Shown: piece after piece, positions 1 to 6,959 of the stretch
Position numbering within the stretch: the first letter of the stretch is position 1
Layout: each line of letters opens with the position of its first letter
NCBI GenBank assembly: GCA_002292345.1
Contig: DBBT01000010.1
Location: 1 to 19,013, forward strand
Length of the DNA stretch: 19,013 nt
From: Opitutia bacterium UBA977
GTDB lineage: Bacteria > Verrucomicrobiota > Verrucomicrobiia > Opitutales > Coraliomargaritaceae
Direction: 5' to 3'
The notes under the pieces: generated by a model
The model's input: only the letters and a program-made list of their open reading frames with translations
What the model was told of the DNA's origin: nothing
The model's database searches: none
Program-made: the position numbers and the translations under genes

Positions 1-1031
1 GCGGCCAAGACCGTGGGCATGATGTCGATGTGGGAAGCTTTTATGTCAATGATCTGGCTTTGTTTAAAACGTTCCGGCCAGCGCATGAAAAATGGACTAC
101 GGATGCCGCCTTCATAAATATCGGTTTTTTCGCCCCGCAGCCCTGCGCGATGGCGTCTCGCTGAGAAAATTTTGGGCCCGTTGTCGCTCATGAAAATAAC
201 GATGGTGTTATTGCTCAGTGACAGGGCGTCCAACTTGTCGAGGACACGCTTAAAGTTGTGGTCAATGTTGGAGATCATCCCGTAGATTTTGCTGGTCTTT
301 TCCGGCAGTCCTGCTGCCAGATAAGGCGCTTGGTAAGTCTCCGGAACCTGAAGTGGTGTGTGAGGTGTGTTGGTCGCTAAATAAACGAAGAAGGGTGACT
401 CCTTGTTGGCTTCAATGAATTCCAGCGCGGCATCAGTATAAACATCCATACAATAGCCGGAGAACTTTACCTGAACACCATCTTCCAATAGAGTCGGATC
501 GAAATAGCTATTGCCGGGAACGTCGGAGGGCTGACCGATACCTCCGCCGGGGTGCATCAGGACTTTTTTGAAACCTTGGTCCTGCGGTCGGTAGGGATAG
601 TTGTCGCCCAGATGCCACTTGCCGAAGAGACCGGTTACATAGCCCGCGGCGCTGAGAGCCTCGGCCAGCGTATATTCGTCCTGATGCATGGTAGCACCGC
701 CTTTCCATGTATCCGTCACTCCTGTTCGGTAGTTGTAGCGTCCAGTTAGGAGACTCGCACGGGTAGGTGCACAGACGGGGCTCACATAAAAACGCTCGAA
801 AACGACGCTCTCTTGTGCAAACCAGTCAATATTGGGCGTTTTTATATCGGTATTTCCATGGTGTCCGAGATCGCCGTAACCTTGGTCATCGGTCAGTAGG
901 ATAATGATATTTGGACGCTCTCCAGAAGCCTGAGATAAAGCTGCAAAAATAACGTAGAGTATGAGCGATGCCACGATAGCGACATTGCTCAGTACGAATG
1001 GTTCTAAACTCGTTGTTCGTGATTGGTTCAT
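1..1031 (-). CDS. Formylglycine sulfatase (family S1-like), 3' end cut by window edge
   Basis: I translated this from the reverse complement; the frame stays open to base 1, so about 343 N-terminal residues are visible. The start is ATG at 1031-1029. Residues 12-36 form a hydrophobic signal-peptide-like segment ending near AALSQASG, so export to periplasm or surface is likely. The sulfatase core follows: [12 protein letters not shown] supplies metal-binding Asp residues, [15 protein letters not shown] contains the formylglycine signature C-x-P-x-R with Cys87, then GKWHLGDN, and later FMSDNGP. These are the canonical S1 landmarks: Cys87 would be converted to formylglycine and would hydrolyse a sulfate ester on a glycan. 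It needs a maturase (FGE or anSME), which is not in the window. The start codon overlaps the stop of an upstream open tail as ATGA. I cannot name the exact sulfated position or subfamily. Confidence 0.95.
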   Translation of the reverse strand, partial: MNQSRTTSLEPFVLSNVAIVASLILYVIFAALSQASGERPNIIILLTDDQGYGDLGHHGNTDIKTPNIDWFAQESVVFERFYVSPVCAPTRASLLTGRYNYRTGVTDTWKGGATMHQDEYTLAEALSAAGYVTGLFGKWHLGDNYPYRPQDQGFKKVLMHPGGGIGQPSDVPGNSYFDPTLLEDGVQVKFSGYCMDVYTDAALEFIEANKESPFFVYLATNTPHTPLQVPETYQAPYLAAGLPEKTSKIYGMISNIDHNFKRVLDKLDALSLSNNTIVIFMSDNGPKIFSARRHRAGLRGEKTDIYEGGIRSPFFMRWPERFKQSQIIDIKASHIDIMPTVLA

Positions 1032-1114
1032 TCGACATCCATCAACTTGTCGTAGAGTTCAATTCTTCCAATTCGATTCCCTTCGGACTTTTCTTCTTCG
1101 AATGATTGATCAAA
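1028..1114 (-). other. Open, coding-looking tail out of frame with the small membrane protein gene
   Basis: After the TGA of the 84-residue gene (1112-1110), the +1 frame reads 28 sense codons from TTT at 1114 to a TGA at 1030-1028. That TGA overlaps the sulfatase start as ATGA, the usual layout of translationally coupled genes. The frame is closed just upstream by TAG and holds no start codon except TTG/ATG four to five codons before its end, so it could only be translated by a frameshift from the preceding gene. The product is Glu/Lys/Asp-rich, like the charged coiled-coil end of the preceding protein. It may be a frameshifted C-terminus, a programmed +1 shift at GTT TGA, a sequencing error, or chance. 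Confidence 0.3.
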
Positions 1115-1364
1115 CTATTTGTTTTATTTTGTCTTCTAGTTCTTTGATCTTATCATCTTGTGCTATGATTTTTGTTCTAAATGACATAAACATACAGCAT
1201 ACAAAAATAAATGGATTTGACATTGTTATGTAGGTTAGGGCTCTTGATGAATCCACATTAAGTGGGTAATAGAGCATATCAATCCCGCCTAATATTAGGC
1301 AGAATAAAAATGGTAACCATATACCGATTAGCATCCCTTTTGAATTAAATTTATTCTCTTCCAT
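1110..1364 (-). CDS. Small hypothetical membrane protein with C-terminal coiled coil
   Basis: The gene encodes 84 residues from ATG at 1364. An in-frame TTG at 1427 would add 21 basic residues, but the ATG is preferred. No Shine-Dalgarno sequence is seen; an A-rich run precedes the ATG. Residues about 11-31 (GMLIGIWLPFLFCLILGGI) and about 46-63 (ITMSNPFIFVCCMFMSF) are two predicted membrane helices. The last 20 residues (AQDDKIKELEDKIKQIV) are a charged heptad-like coiled coil facing one side of the membrane. I do not recognise the family and assign no function. It lies between the GH38 gene and the edge sulfatase on the same strand, in a strikingly AT-rich island (line 1141-1200 has 17 G/C in 60), unlike its neighbours, which may mean a separate origin. 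Its stop is followed by an out-of-frame open tail leading into the sulfatase. Confidence 0.6.
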   Translation of the reverse strand: MEENKFNSKGMLIGIWLPFLFCLILGGIDMLYYPLNVDSSRALTYITMSNPFIFVCCMFMSFRTKIIAQDDKIKELEDKIKQIV

Positions 1365-1380
1365 ATTTTTATTTTTTTTG

Positions 1381-1440
1381 AGTCGAACAAAGCTTTTGAG
1401 TAAGCTTACGTTTCGAAGCGTTAGCAAGAAGGCTAATGGA
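1381..1440. repeat. Cluster of short inverted repeats between GH38 and the small gene
   Basis: This noncoding stretch packs several short symmetric elements: AAGCTT twice, TAAGCTTA, a TTCGAA centre flanked by near-complementary CG-rich bases, and TTAGC-N6-GCTAA at 1421-1436. It lies 23-82 bases downstream of the GH38 stop on the minus strand. Nothing resembles a T-tract terminator in that direction. It may be a structured RNA end or processing site, or chance. Confidence 0.25.
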
Positions 1441-1462
1441 GTTAGGTCATGGGATGGCCTTA

Positions 1463-4276
1463 TTATTCCAGTTCAATGGTGATAATTTTTCCAGGCGGAA
1501 CCGATAGCGGTAGCGCCCCATCCGCAAATTCTAGTGCCTCGCCTCGCTCCTCGTTGAGATTGTTGAGCCATGCCTGTTTAAAAGGAAGGCCTGTAGAAAT
1601 AGCCACCGATTGATCCTCGTTGGTCGGGTTGTGCAGACGCAGAATAATGGACTCGCGGTCTTCGGCTTTCTTGAAAGCGGTCATGACTACGGCGTCGTTA
1701 TCGATGGCATAGTGTGAAGCGGCAATCGGCAGGTCGCCGCCCTTATTCATCGAAATTTGCACTGGCTCAACCTTCGCGTTCAGCTTGTCGGCTTCGGCAT
1801 AGACTTTACCTTCAATCCAATCGCCCTTATGGGGATAGATGGCATACTCGTATTCGACCGTTTGTAACATCTGGCTGCCAAGCTTTTCCGGGAACTCGGA
1901 GGATACGCGAGACTCGGTGCAGATACGGTTGCGGATGGCGCGAAGCAATGTCAGCGCGATGGTGCCCCGTTCATCTTGCATAAGCTGGAATTCGGTCAGG
2001 CAATTGTTTAGCACGGAGAGGCCTTTGTCGCCGTCGCTGACCGAGCAGAATTCAGCCATCGGGCGCAGTGCCATTTCCGGGTAGAACTTGCCGTCAGCAT
2101 CTTTTTCATGCACGGCACCACGGCGGTCGACGGTAAAGTGTCCGGCGGCATCGGAGAACTCGGCTTGAACATCTGTGGGAATCAATAGGCGAACACGGTG
2201 ATCCTTCGCTTTGTTGTCGATGGAGGTCTTCACCTTTAGATGCTTGTCGCCTTTATTCAGAGTGATCTTCGAAATAATTTTCAAATCAACGAGGTCCTGA
2301 CTGCGTTTGCCATAGCCTTGGAACTTAACCTCATCATACTCGGCCTTAGCCGGGATCTGCATGATTGTTTCAATGCCGATGGTGGCACTGAGAGGGCCGT
2401 TGTCCTCAAGCCAAATGCGGGAATGGAAGCCGCGACTACTGATGGTTTGGTTGTTGTATGGGGCGTAATAGGCCCAGTAGTCGCCGGTATCTCCCTCGTC
2501 TTCGAAGGTATGCATATCTTTGATTACCCGGCCGGTGTTTTTATCCGTCAGGTCGAAAGTGCCATCGGGGTTGACCTCTACCTTAAGAAACTCGTTTTCT
2601 AATCGGTGGGCACTCTCGCCGATGTCAGCGCCCGCGCTCTTACGCATTGCGGGCCACCATTGTTCCTCGCGCCAATAGTTGGACTCGTGGGTAACTTTGA
2701 CCACTTTATAGCCACCGGCTGGAATCTCACCTGTTTCGAGATAGACGAAATGGCGGTCGACCGAGAAAGGCCAAGGGCGCGCTTCAATGTCGTGGACCGC
2801 CTGAATGTGCTCGTCGCGGGAGATTTGCTGGACACCCAGCTTGGTGCCGTCGGTATCTTCTACTCCGATCGCCCACACACTTTTTTCCTGTGGGGTGTCG
2901 ACGACGATTTTAATCACTTCGCTCACAGGACGTGGCTGTGAGTTGTGCAACAGTAGCAATTGGTCTTCTTGATCGAAGGCTGAGAGGTCTAGGCGCTTGA
3001 GTAAAGTCGCGATGCTATCCTCGTAAATGGTCTCGCTGATTTCGATGGCCTGATTTAGGCGATAGATGTTGTCGTCGACCGTCTTATCTTGGGTGACGCC
3101 ATTAATGGAGTCGTGTGGATGGGCTTTTAGCAGGTATTCCCAGCCTCGCTTAAAAAAGCCTTCAGGGAAACCGCCACCGAGAGCGGCGAGGGCGGCGGCG
3201 AGAGGCTCGGTGCGACGGATCATGACGTTTTCCGCACGCTTGTTGAGTTGTTTAATGTGGATGCGGGTTGCGAGTGCATTGGCTGAGGCGAGGCATGGTT
3301 CGCCATCACGGAGTTCGCCTTCGACGACGGGCACTTGGCTGCGGTCGATACGTTTTTCTAGCTCGGTAAAGTATTCCTGCAGTGAGCCCATTTTGAATTC
3401 GATATCGTCGATGGCTTCGTTGCTGTCGGCGATCATCTTGGGTAGGTAGGGATTGGGCGTCGAGAAGTCACAGCCACACATCAACAGGCGGTAGTCGTCG
3501 ACCAAGGTTTCGCCCATATTGTCCCAGGTACGTTGTGCGGCATCCTTGACGTTTTCTTTGAAGTAGCCGTCCTCGCGGTCGATACGGAAGTAGTCGTTGC
3601 GGGCGATTTCACTGTTAGCCCGATGATAGGCGACACCGGTTTTACCCCATTCCCATGCGTATTGGTTATCGTCGTAAATGTTGTTCAAGCGCACCGGAAA
3701 GTGCAGATAGAAGTAGCCGTTCTGGCGGGTAAAGTGGCCGAGGCGTGAAGTGAGCAGTTCAGAGCCGTCCGGTGAAGTCCACATGAACTCACACTTTGGG
3801 GCGCGTTCCTTAGAAACTTTTTTAGCCGCGACGGCATAGTCGATTCCTAGGCTTTGATACATCTGCGGAAATTGGGCGGTTTGCCCCCATCCAAAGGTGT
3901 GGTAGGCGATTGGATTATGCCCGCCCAAGTCTTTAGCGAAGCGTATGCCCTTATTTAGGTTTCGCACCAGGCATTCGCCTGCAATCGGGAAAAGGTCGGG
4001 TAAAGTATACCAAGGGCCGATGGCGAGTTTGCCCGCCTGCACTTGTGCGGCGATCCGCTCCTTGTTCTCGGGCTTGATCTCGAGGTAGTCTTGGATACAG
4101 ACCGTTTGTCCGTCGAGCAGGAAACCACTGTAACTAGGATCATTTTCCAAAATCTCCAACAGCCAATCCATGAATTCGATTAATAAGGAGCGGTTTTTCC
4201 AGATGGGGTAGCGCCATTCGCGATCCCAGTGAGTGTGTGCGACGACTATCGCGGTCTTTGTTTTCTGTTTGCTCAT
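1463..4276 (-). CDS. GH38-type alpha-mannosidase with atypical nucleophile site
   Basis: This 937-residue protein has the size and layout of GH38 alpha-mannosidases, zinc enzymes that remove terminal alpha-mannose by a retaining mechanism. The N-terminal (alpha/beta)7 domain opens with HTHWDREW (residues 14-21), giving zinc ligands His14 or His16 and Asp18. GPWYTLPDLFPIAGECLVRN follows at about 87-106. CGCDFSTPNP (268-277) resembles the general acid region, and HPHDSINGVTQD (386-397) carries the C-terminal zinc His. The beta-sandwich C-terminal half is complete. The family usually has (P)D(S/T)FG with the nucleophilic, zinc-binding Asp; here the aligned segment is YHTFGWGQTAQFPQ, placing His126 at that Asp and adding two residues. 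There is no signal peptide, so it is probably cytoplasmic. It is divergent from the HAD gene, with a LacI-type operator and a candidate promoter between them. Family assignment is firm; catalytic activity is uncertain. Confidence 0.93.
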   Translation of the reverse strand: MSKQKTKTAIVVAHTHWDREWRYPIWKNRSLLIEFMDWLLEILENDPSYSGFLLDGQTVCIQDYLEIKPENKERIAAQVQAGKLAIGPWYTLPDLFPIAGECLVRNLNKGIRFAKDLGGHNPIAYHTFGWGQTAQFPQMYQSLGIDYAVAAKKVSKERAPKCEFMWTSPDGSELLTSRLGHFTRQNGYFYLHFPVRLNNIYDDNQYAWEWGKTGVAYHRANSEIARNDYFRIDREDGYFKENVKDAAQRTWDNMGETLVDDYRLLMCGCDFSTPNPYLPKMIADSNEAIDDIEFKMGSLQEYFTELEKRIDRSQVPVVEGELRDGEPCLASANALATRIHIKQLNKRAENVMIRRTEPLAAALAALGGGFPEGFFKRGWEYLLKAHPHDSINGVTQDKTVDDNIYRLNQAIEISETIYEDSIATLLKRLDLSAFDQEDQLLLLHNSQPRPVSEVIKIVVDTPQEKSVWAIGVEDTDGTKLGVQQISRDEHIQAVHDIEARPWPFSVDRHFVYLETGEIPAGGYKVVKVTHESNYWREEQWWPAMRKSAGADIGESAHRLENEFLKVEVNPDGTFDLTDKNTGRVIKDMHTFEDEGDTGDYWAYYAPYNNQTISSRGFHSRIWLEDNGPLSATIGIETIMQIPAKAEYDEVKFQGYGKRSQDLVDLKIISKITLNKGDKHLKVKTSIDNKAKDHRVRLLIPTDVQAEFSDAAGHFTVDRRGAVHEKDADGKFYPEMALRPMAEFCSVSDGDKGLSVLNNCLTEFQLMQDERGTIALTLLRAIRNRICTESRVSSEFPEKLGSQMLQTVEYEYAIYPHKGDWIEGKVYAEADKLNAKVEPVQISMNKGGDLPIAASHYAIDNDAVVMTAFKKAEDRESIILRLHNPTNEDQSVAISTGLPFKQAWLNNLNEERGEALEFADGALPLSVPPGKIITIELE

Positions 4277-4320
4277 GCGTCGTGAGTTTTTTAATATATT
4301 TAAATAGTGATTGACTGAAA

Positions 4321-4349
4321 AGTATGCTGATACGAAAACGTTTTATCAA
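4321..4349 (-). promoter_or_regulatory. Candidate promoter for the GH38 gene
   Basis: Reading the minus strand, TTGATA (4349-4344) and CATACT (4326-4321) are separated by 17 bases and lie about 45 bases before the GH38 ATG. The operator palindrome AAAACGTTTT sits in the spacer, so a bound repressor would block it. This is a consensus match by eye only. Confidence 0.4.
4334..4345. promoter_or_regulatory. LacI-family operator between GH38 and HAD genes
   Basis: GAAAACGTTTTA has a perfect 10-base palindrome AAAACGTTTT at 4335-4344 with a central CpG, the usual LacI-family operator form. It shares the 8-base core AAACGTTT with two other intergenic sites (11640-11651 and 11784-11795). It lies between divergent genes and could control both: it is in the spacer of the minus-strand promoter candidate, and on the plus strand a TTGACT box at 4311-4316 lies 17 bases before it. 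The regulator encoded at 13617-14654 is the likely binder. Confidence 0.65.
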
Positions 4350-4374
4350 AAGTGTAAAACATCAACTACATTCT

Positions 4375-5358
4375 ATGTCATTTCCAAATTTAGGGCTGTC
4401 TGCTGAGCAAGTAGGTTTAATTTCACTGAAGCAAAGTTCTGACAAGCGATTTACGGTCGGAGAGAGTGGGGTGCTCGCCATTGCTGGCACGGGTGATGGT
4501 AAGGTCGAATTTATAGGTTTTGCAGATCACACCATGTCATTGGTTAACTCTGCGATGGGGTATCCCGCGTATTATCCAGTTGATTCAGTCGCTGAGGAAG
4601 CGCCGCTGAAAGCAATCTTAATGGATTTGGACGGTACGACGGTGCACAGCGAGGAGTTTTGGATTTGGATCATCCAGCTGAGTGTCGCGAGCCTGATGGG
4701 TGATAGTAAATTCGAATTAGAGGATGCCGATATACCCTATGTTTCTGGGCATTCAGTTTCGGAGCATTTGCAATATTGCGTGGCTAAATATTGCCCCGAT
4801 AAATCGGTTGAAGTGGCACGAACGTATTATTTTGAGCACACCCACCGTGAAATGCAGCTCATTTTAGATGGTAAAGGTAAGCCCGGTGCATTCCGCCCCT
4901 CGCCAGGCATTAAAGACTTTCTGTTGGAATTAAAAGCGATGGGGCTCAAGTTGGGCTTGGTGACCTCGGGGCTTTACGAAAAAGCTTATCCTGAAATCCT
5001 CGATGCCTTCAAAACTTTGAATATGGGTGACCCTGCCGATTTCTATGATACGATTATTACTGCGGGCCATGCCTTGCGCAAGGGGCAGGCTGGTACGCTG
5101 GGCGAGCTTTCTCCCAAGCCGCACCCCTGGCTATATGCAGAGGCCTTCCGTGTGGGATTGGGTCTCAGCTATACGGAGCGCCATTCTGCGATTGGCATCG
5201 AAGACAGTGGCGCAGGCGTTGCCTCTATACGTCTAGCAGGCATGCAAGCCTGGGGCATTGGCGGGGGGAATATAGATCAATCGGGAACCCGCGGCCTGTG
5301 CAGTCAGTACAGCGAAGATTTTGAAAGCTTACTTGGCTTAATCAAAGAGCGTTGTTAG
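4375..5358 (+). CDS. HAD-superfamily hydrolase, beta-phosphoglucomutase-like, with N-terminal extension
   Basis: I start at ATG 4375 (327 residues) rather than ATG 4324, because the operator at 4334-4345 would otherwise be coding and the divergent interval would shrink to 47 bases; the upstream start remains possible. HAD motifs are complete: LMDLDGTTVHSEEFW with nucleophile Asp84 and Asp86, LVTSG (motif II), SPKPHPW with the motif III Lys, and IGIEDSGAG (motif IV). A helical cap lies between motifs I and II, with FRPSPGIKDFL typical of beta-phosphoglucomutase and 2-deoxyglucose-6-phosphatase relatives. The reaction is probably dephosphorylation or phosphate transfer on a small phosphorylated sugar in the cytoplasm. 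About 80 residues precede the first motif and match no domain I recognise. It is followed after 64 bases by a sulfatase on the same strand, and the two may be co-transcribed. Confidence 0.88.
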   Translation: MSFPNLGLSAEQVGLISLKQSSDKRFTVGESGVLAIAGTGDGKVEFIGFADHTMSLVNSAMGYPAYYPVDSVAEEAPLKAILMDLDGTTVHSEEFWIWIIQLSVASLMGDSKFELEDADIPYVSGHSVSEHLQYCVAKYCPDKSVEVARTYYFEHTHREMQLILDGKGKPGAFRPSPGIKDFLLELKAMGLKLGLVTSGLYEKAYPEILDAFKTLNMGDPADFYDTIITAGHALRKGQAGTLGELSPKPHPWLYAEAFRVGLGLSYTERHSAIGIEDSGAGVASIRLAGMQAWGIGGGNIDQSGTRGLCSQYSEDFESLLGLIKERC

Positions 5359-5390
5359 CAACTTTAATGATTCATCCGCGAGGCAGTGAT

Positions 5391-5409
5391 ATTCTCGGTG
5401 TTAATTTTT
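5391..5409 (+). repeat. 19-bp element, copy 1 (downstream of HAD gene)
   Basis: ATTCTCGGTGTTAATTTTT is found again at 13541-13559 with one mismatch. Here it lies 32 bases after the HAD stop and 13 bases before the next sulfatase ATG. Its T-rich end suggests a terminator-like or shared regulatory element, but I see no strong stem before it (only CGAG/CTCG). Confidence 0.5.
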
Positions 5410-5422
5410 ACCTCAAATCACC

Positions 5423-6865
5423 ATGAAGCATCTCATTATACTCACATTAAGTCTTGTTGTCGCAATCACAGCCATCGCTAAACCGAATGTCGTGCTGATC
5501 ATGGCCGACGACTTTGGTGTCGGCAATGTGAATGCCTACGGAGCCTCGAAGAAGCTGGTGCGCACGCCCCATTTGAATCGTTTGGCTGATCAGGGCTTGA
5601 AGTTTAACCGAGCAAATGCGCCCGGTTCGATTTGTTCGCCGACACGCTACGCGCTCTTGACAGGGCAGTATGCGTGGCGCGCGGCCTTATCTTTTGGCGT
5701 GGTTAATCTATTTGATCCGATGGTTGTCGACACGAATCGCATGACGCTGCCCAAGTATTTTCAGAAGATGGGCTACACGACTGCGCAGATTGGTAAGTGG
5801 CACTTAGGTTATGGGAATAAAAAGCCGACTCAATATACTGAGAAACTGACACCTGGTCCCAACGATGTAGGATTTGATTACCATTTTGGTCTGCCACAAA
5901 ATCTGGACGACAATCTCCGAGTATGGATCGAAAACGATGCTATTTACGGCCTTCGCTCTCAGAAAACCAGCGCCTATGCCAAGAGTTTTTATGGTGGTCA
6001 ATACGTGGGTTTCGATGCGCCGCAGCGTCAGCGTGAAGAAGCGTCTGAATATTTGACGGACAAAGCGGTGGATTGGATCAAGCAAACTCATCGCAGTGAT
6101 CCTGATGCGCCATTCTTTCTTTATTTCGCACATCCAGCCACGCACCATCCGATCGTGCCTTCTGAAGCAATGCGAGGTTCGAGTGGTTGTGGCGCCTATG
6201 GCGATTTTATTCAGGATGTCGATCTATCGATTGGACGACTCATTGAAGCGCTCGAATATGAAGGGATTGCTGACAATACCATCATCATCTTTACTGCCGA
6301 TAACGGTGCCGATATTCCCGGCAATTCAAAAACTCGTCCTGAGAATACCGCGATCGCCGCTGGGTTGACTCCGAATGGAATCAACCAAGGTGATAAGCAT
6401 ACCATCTATGAAGGAGGCTTACGCGTGCCCCTAATCGTTCGCTGGGATGGTAAAGTTACCGCGGGCACTATCAGTAATCGGCCAGTCAATATCGTTGATA
6501 TGTATGCAACTTTAGTGGAAGCGGTCAGCGGCCAGTTACCGAGTGTAGCAGATGCGCCGGATAGTATCAGTTTTGCTCCGACCCTCGTGGGTGAATCTCA
6601 AGAGCCGCGTTTGCCGATGATTTGCAGCAATGTCGCAGGCTTACATTCAATCATCGATGGGAAGTGGAAATATATTGATAGCAGCTACCCCAACGGTGTT
6701 CCGCTGCCGATGAGAAATGCGACCAAGGGGCAAAGCAAACCTGCACTCTACAATTTAGACGAAGATCCATCCGAAACGACGAACCTGCTTCAAGATCATC
6801 CTGAAATGGTCGAACGCTTAAAGATTACACTTAATAGGTATCGATCACAAGCGACACGATTCTAG
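5423..6865 (+). CDS. Secreted formylglycine sulfatase (S1-like arylsulfatase)
   Basis: The protein has 480 residues, a normal length for a family S1 sulfatase. Residues 1-19 (MKHLIILTLSLVVAITAIA) are a clear signal peptide, so it acts outside the cytoplasm. KPNVVLIMADDFGVGN gives the metal-binding Asp pair at 29-30. GSICSPTRYALLTGQYAWR holds the formylglycine motif C-S-P-T-R at Cys71, then IGKWHLGYGNK, and FTADNGADIPG supplies the later metal ligands. The C-terminal LYNLDEDPSETTNL is the standard sulfatase C-terminal subdomain signature. It removes a sulfate ester from a glycan, but the position and sugar cannot be told from motifs alone. No Shine-Dalgarno is visible before the ATG. It sits 64 bases behind the HAD gene, so transcription from the operator-controlled promoter at about 4.3 kb is plausible. 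It converges on the SSS transporter gene. Confidence 0.96.
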   Translation: MKHLIILTLSLVVAITAIAKPNVVLIMADDFGVGNVNAYGASKKLVRTPHLNRLADQGLKFNRANAPGSICSPTRYALLTGQYAWRAALSFGVVNLFDPMVVDTNRMTLPKYFQKMGYTTAQIGKWHLGYGNKKPTQYTEKLTPGPNDVGFDYHFGLPQNLDDNLRVWIENDAIYGLRSQKTSAYAKSFYGGQYVGFDAPQRQREEASEYLTDKAVDWIKQTHRSDPDAPFFLYFAHPATHHPIVPSEAMRGSSGCGAYGDFIQDVDLSIGRLIEALEYEGIADNTIIIFTADNGADIPGNSKTRPENTAIAAGLTPNGINQGDKHTIYEGGLRVPLIVRWDGKVTAGTISNRPVNIVDMYATLVEAVSGQLPSVADAPDSISFAPTLVGESQEPRLPMICSNVAGLHSIIDGKWKYIDSSYPNGVPLPMRNATKGQSKPALYNLDEDPSETTNLLQDHPEMVERLKITLNRYRSQATRF

Positions 6866-6938
6866 CCAGAACACGTCGGTCTAGCTAAATGCAACGACTA
6901 TAAGCATTCGCATTTACTGTGGAGATGCTAGGTCATAC

Positions 6939-6952
6939 GCTTGAGCTCAAGC
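6939..6952. terminator. Perfect palindrome between convergent genes, possible weak terminator
   Basis: GCTTGAGCTCAAGC is a perfect 14-base palindrome in the 94-base gap where the sulfatase and transporter genes converge. As RNA it could form a 5-bp stem with AGCU in the loop on either strand. No T-tract follows in either direction, so an intrinsic terminator is only weakly supported. Confidence 0.25.
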
Positions 6953-6959
6953 AAGATAC

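Noticed and set aside
66..77. AAAACGTTCC resembling the LacI-type operator
   Set aside because: It lies inside sulfatase coding sequence, and one half-site breaks the palindrome.
961..1233. 90-residue plus-strand open frame over the left AT-rich island
   Set aside because: It is antisense to the sulfatase start and the small membrane gene, which have better evidence.
1381..1440. Possible integron attC site or intrinsic terminator
   Set aside because: GTTAGCA does not fit the GTTRRRY core and there is no T-tract after the hairpins on the minus strand.
3231..3562. ACGTTTTC half-sites at two places inside the GH38 gene
   Set aside because: They have only one operator half and lie within coding sequence.
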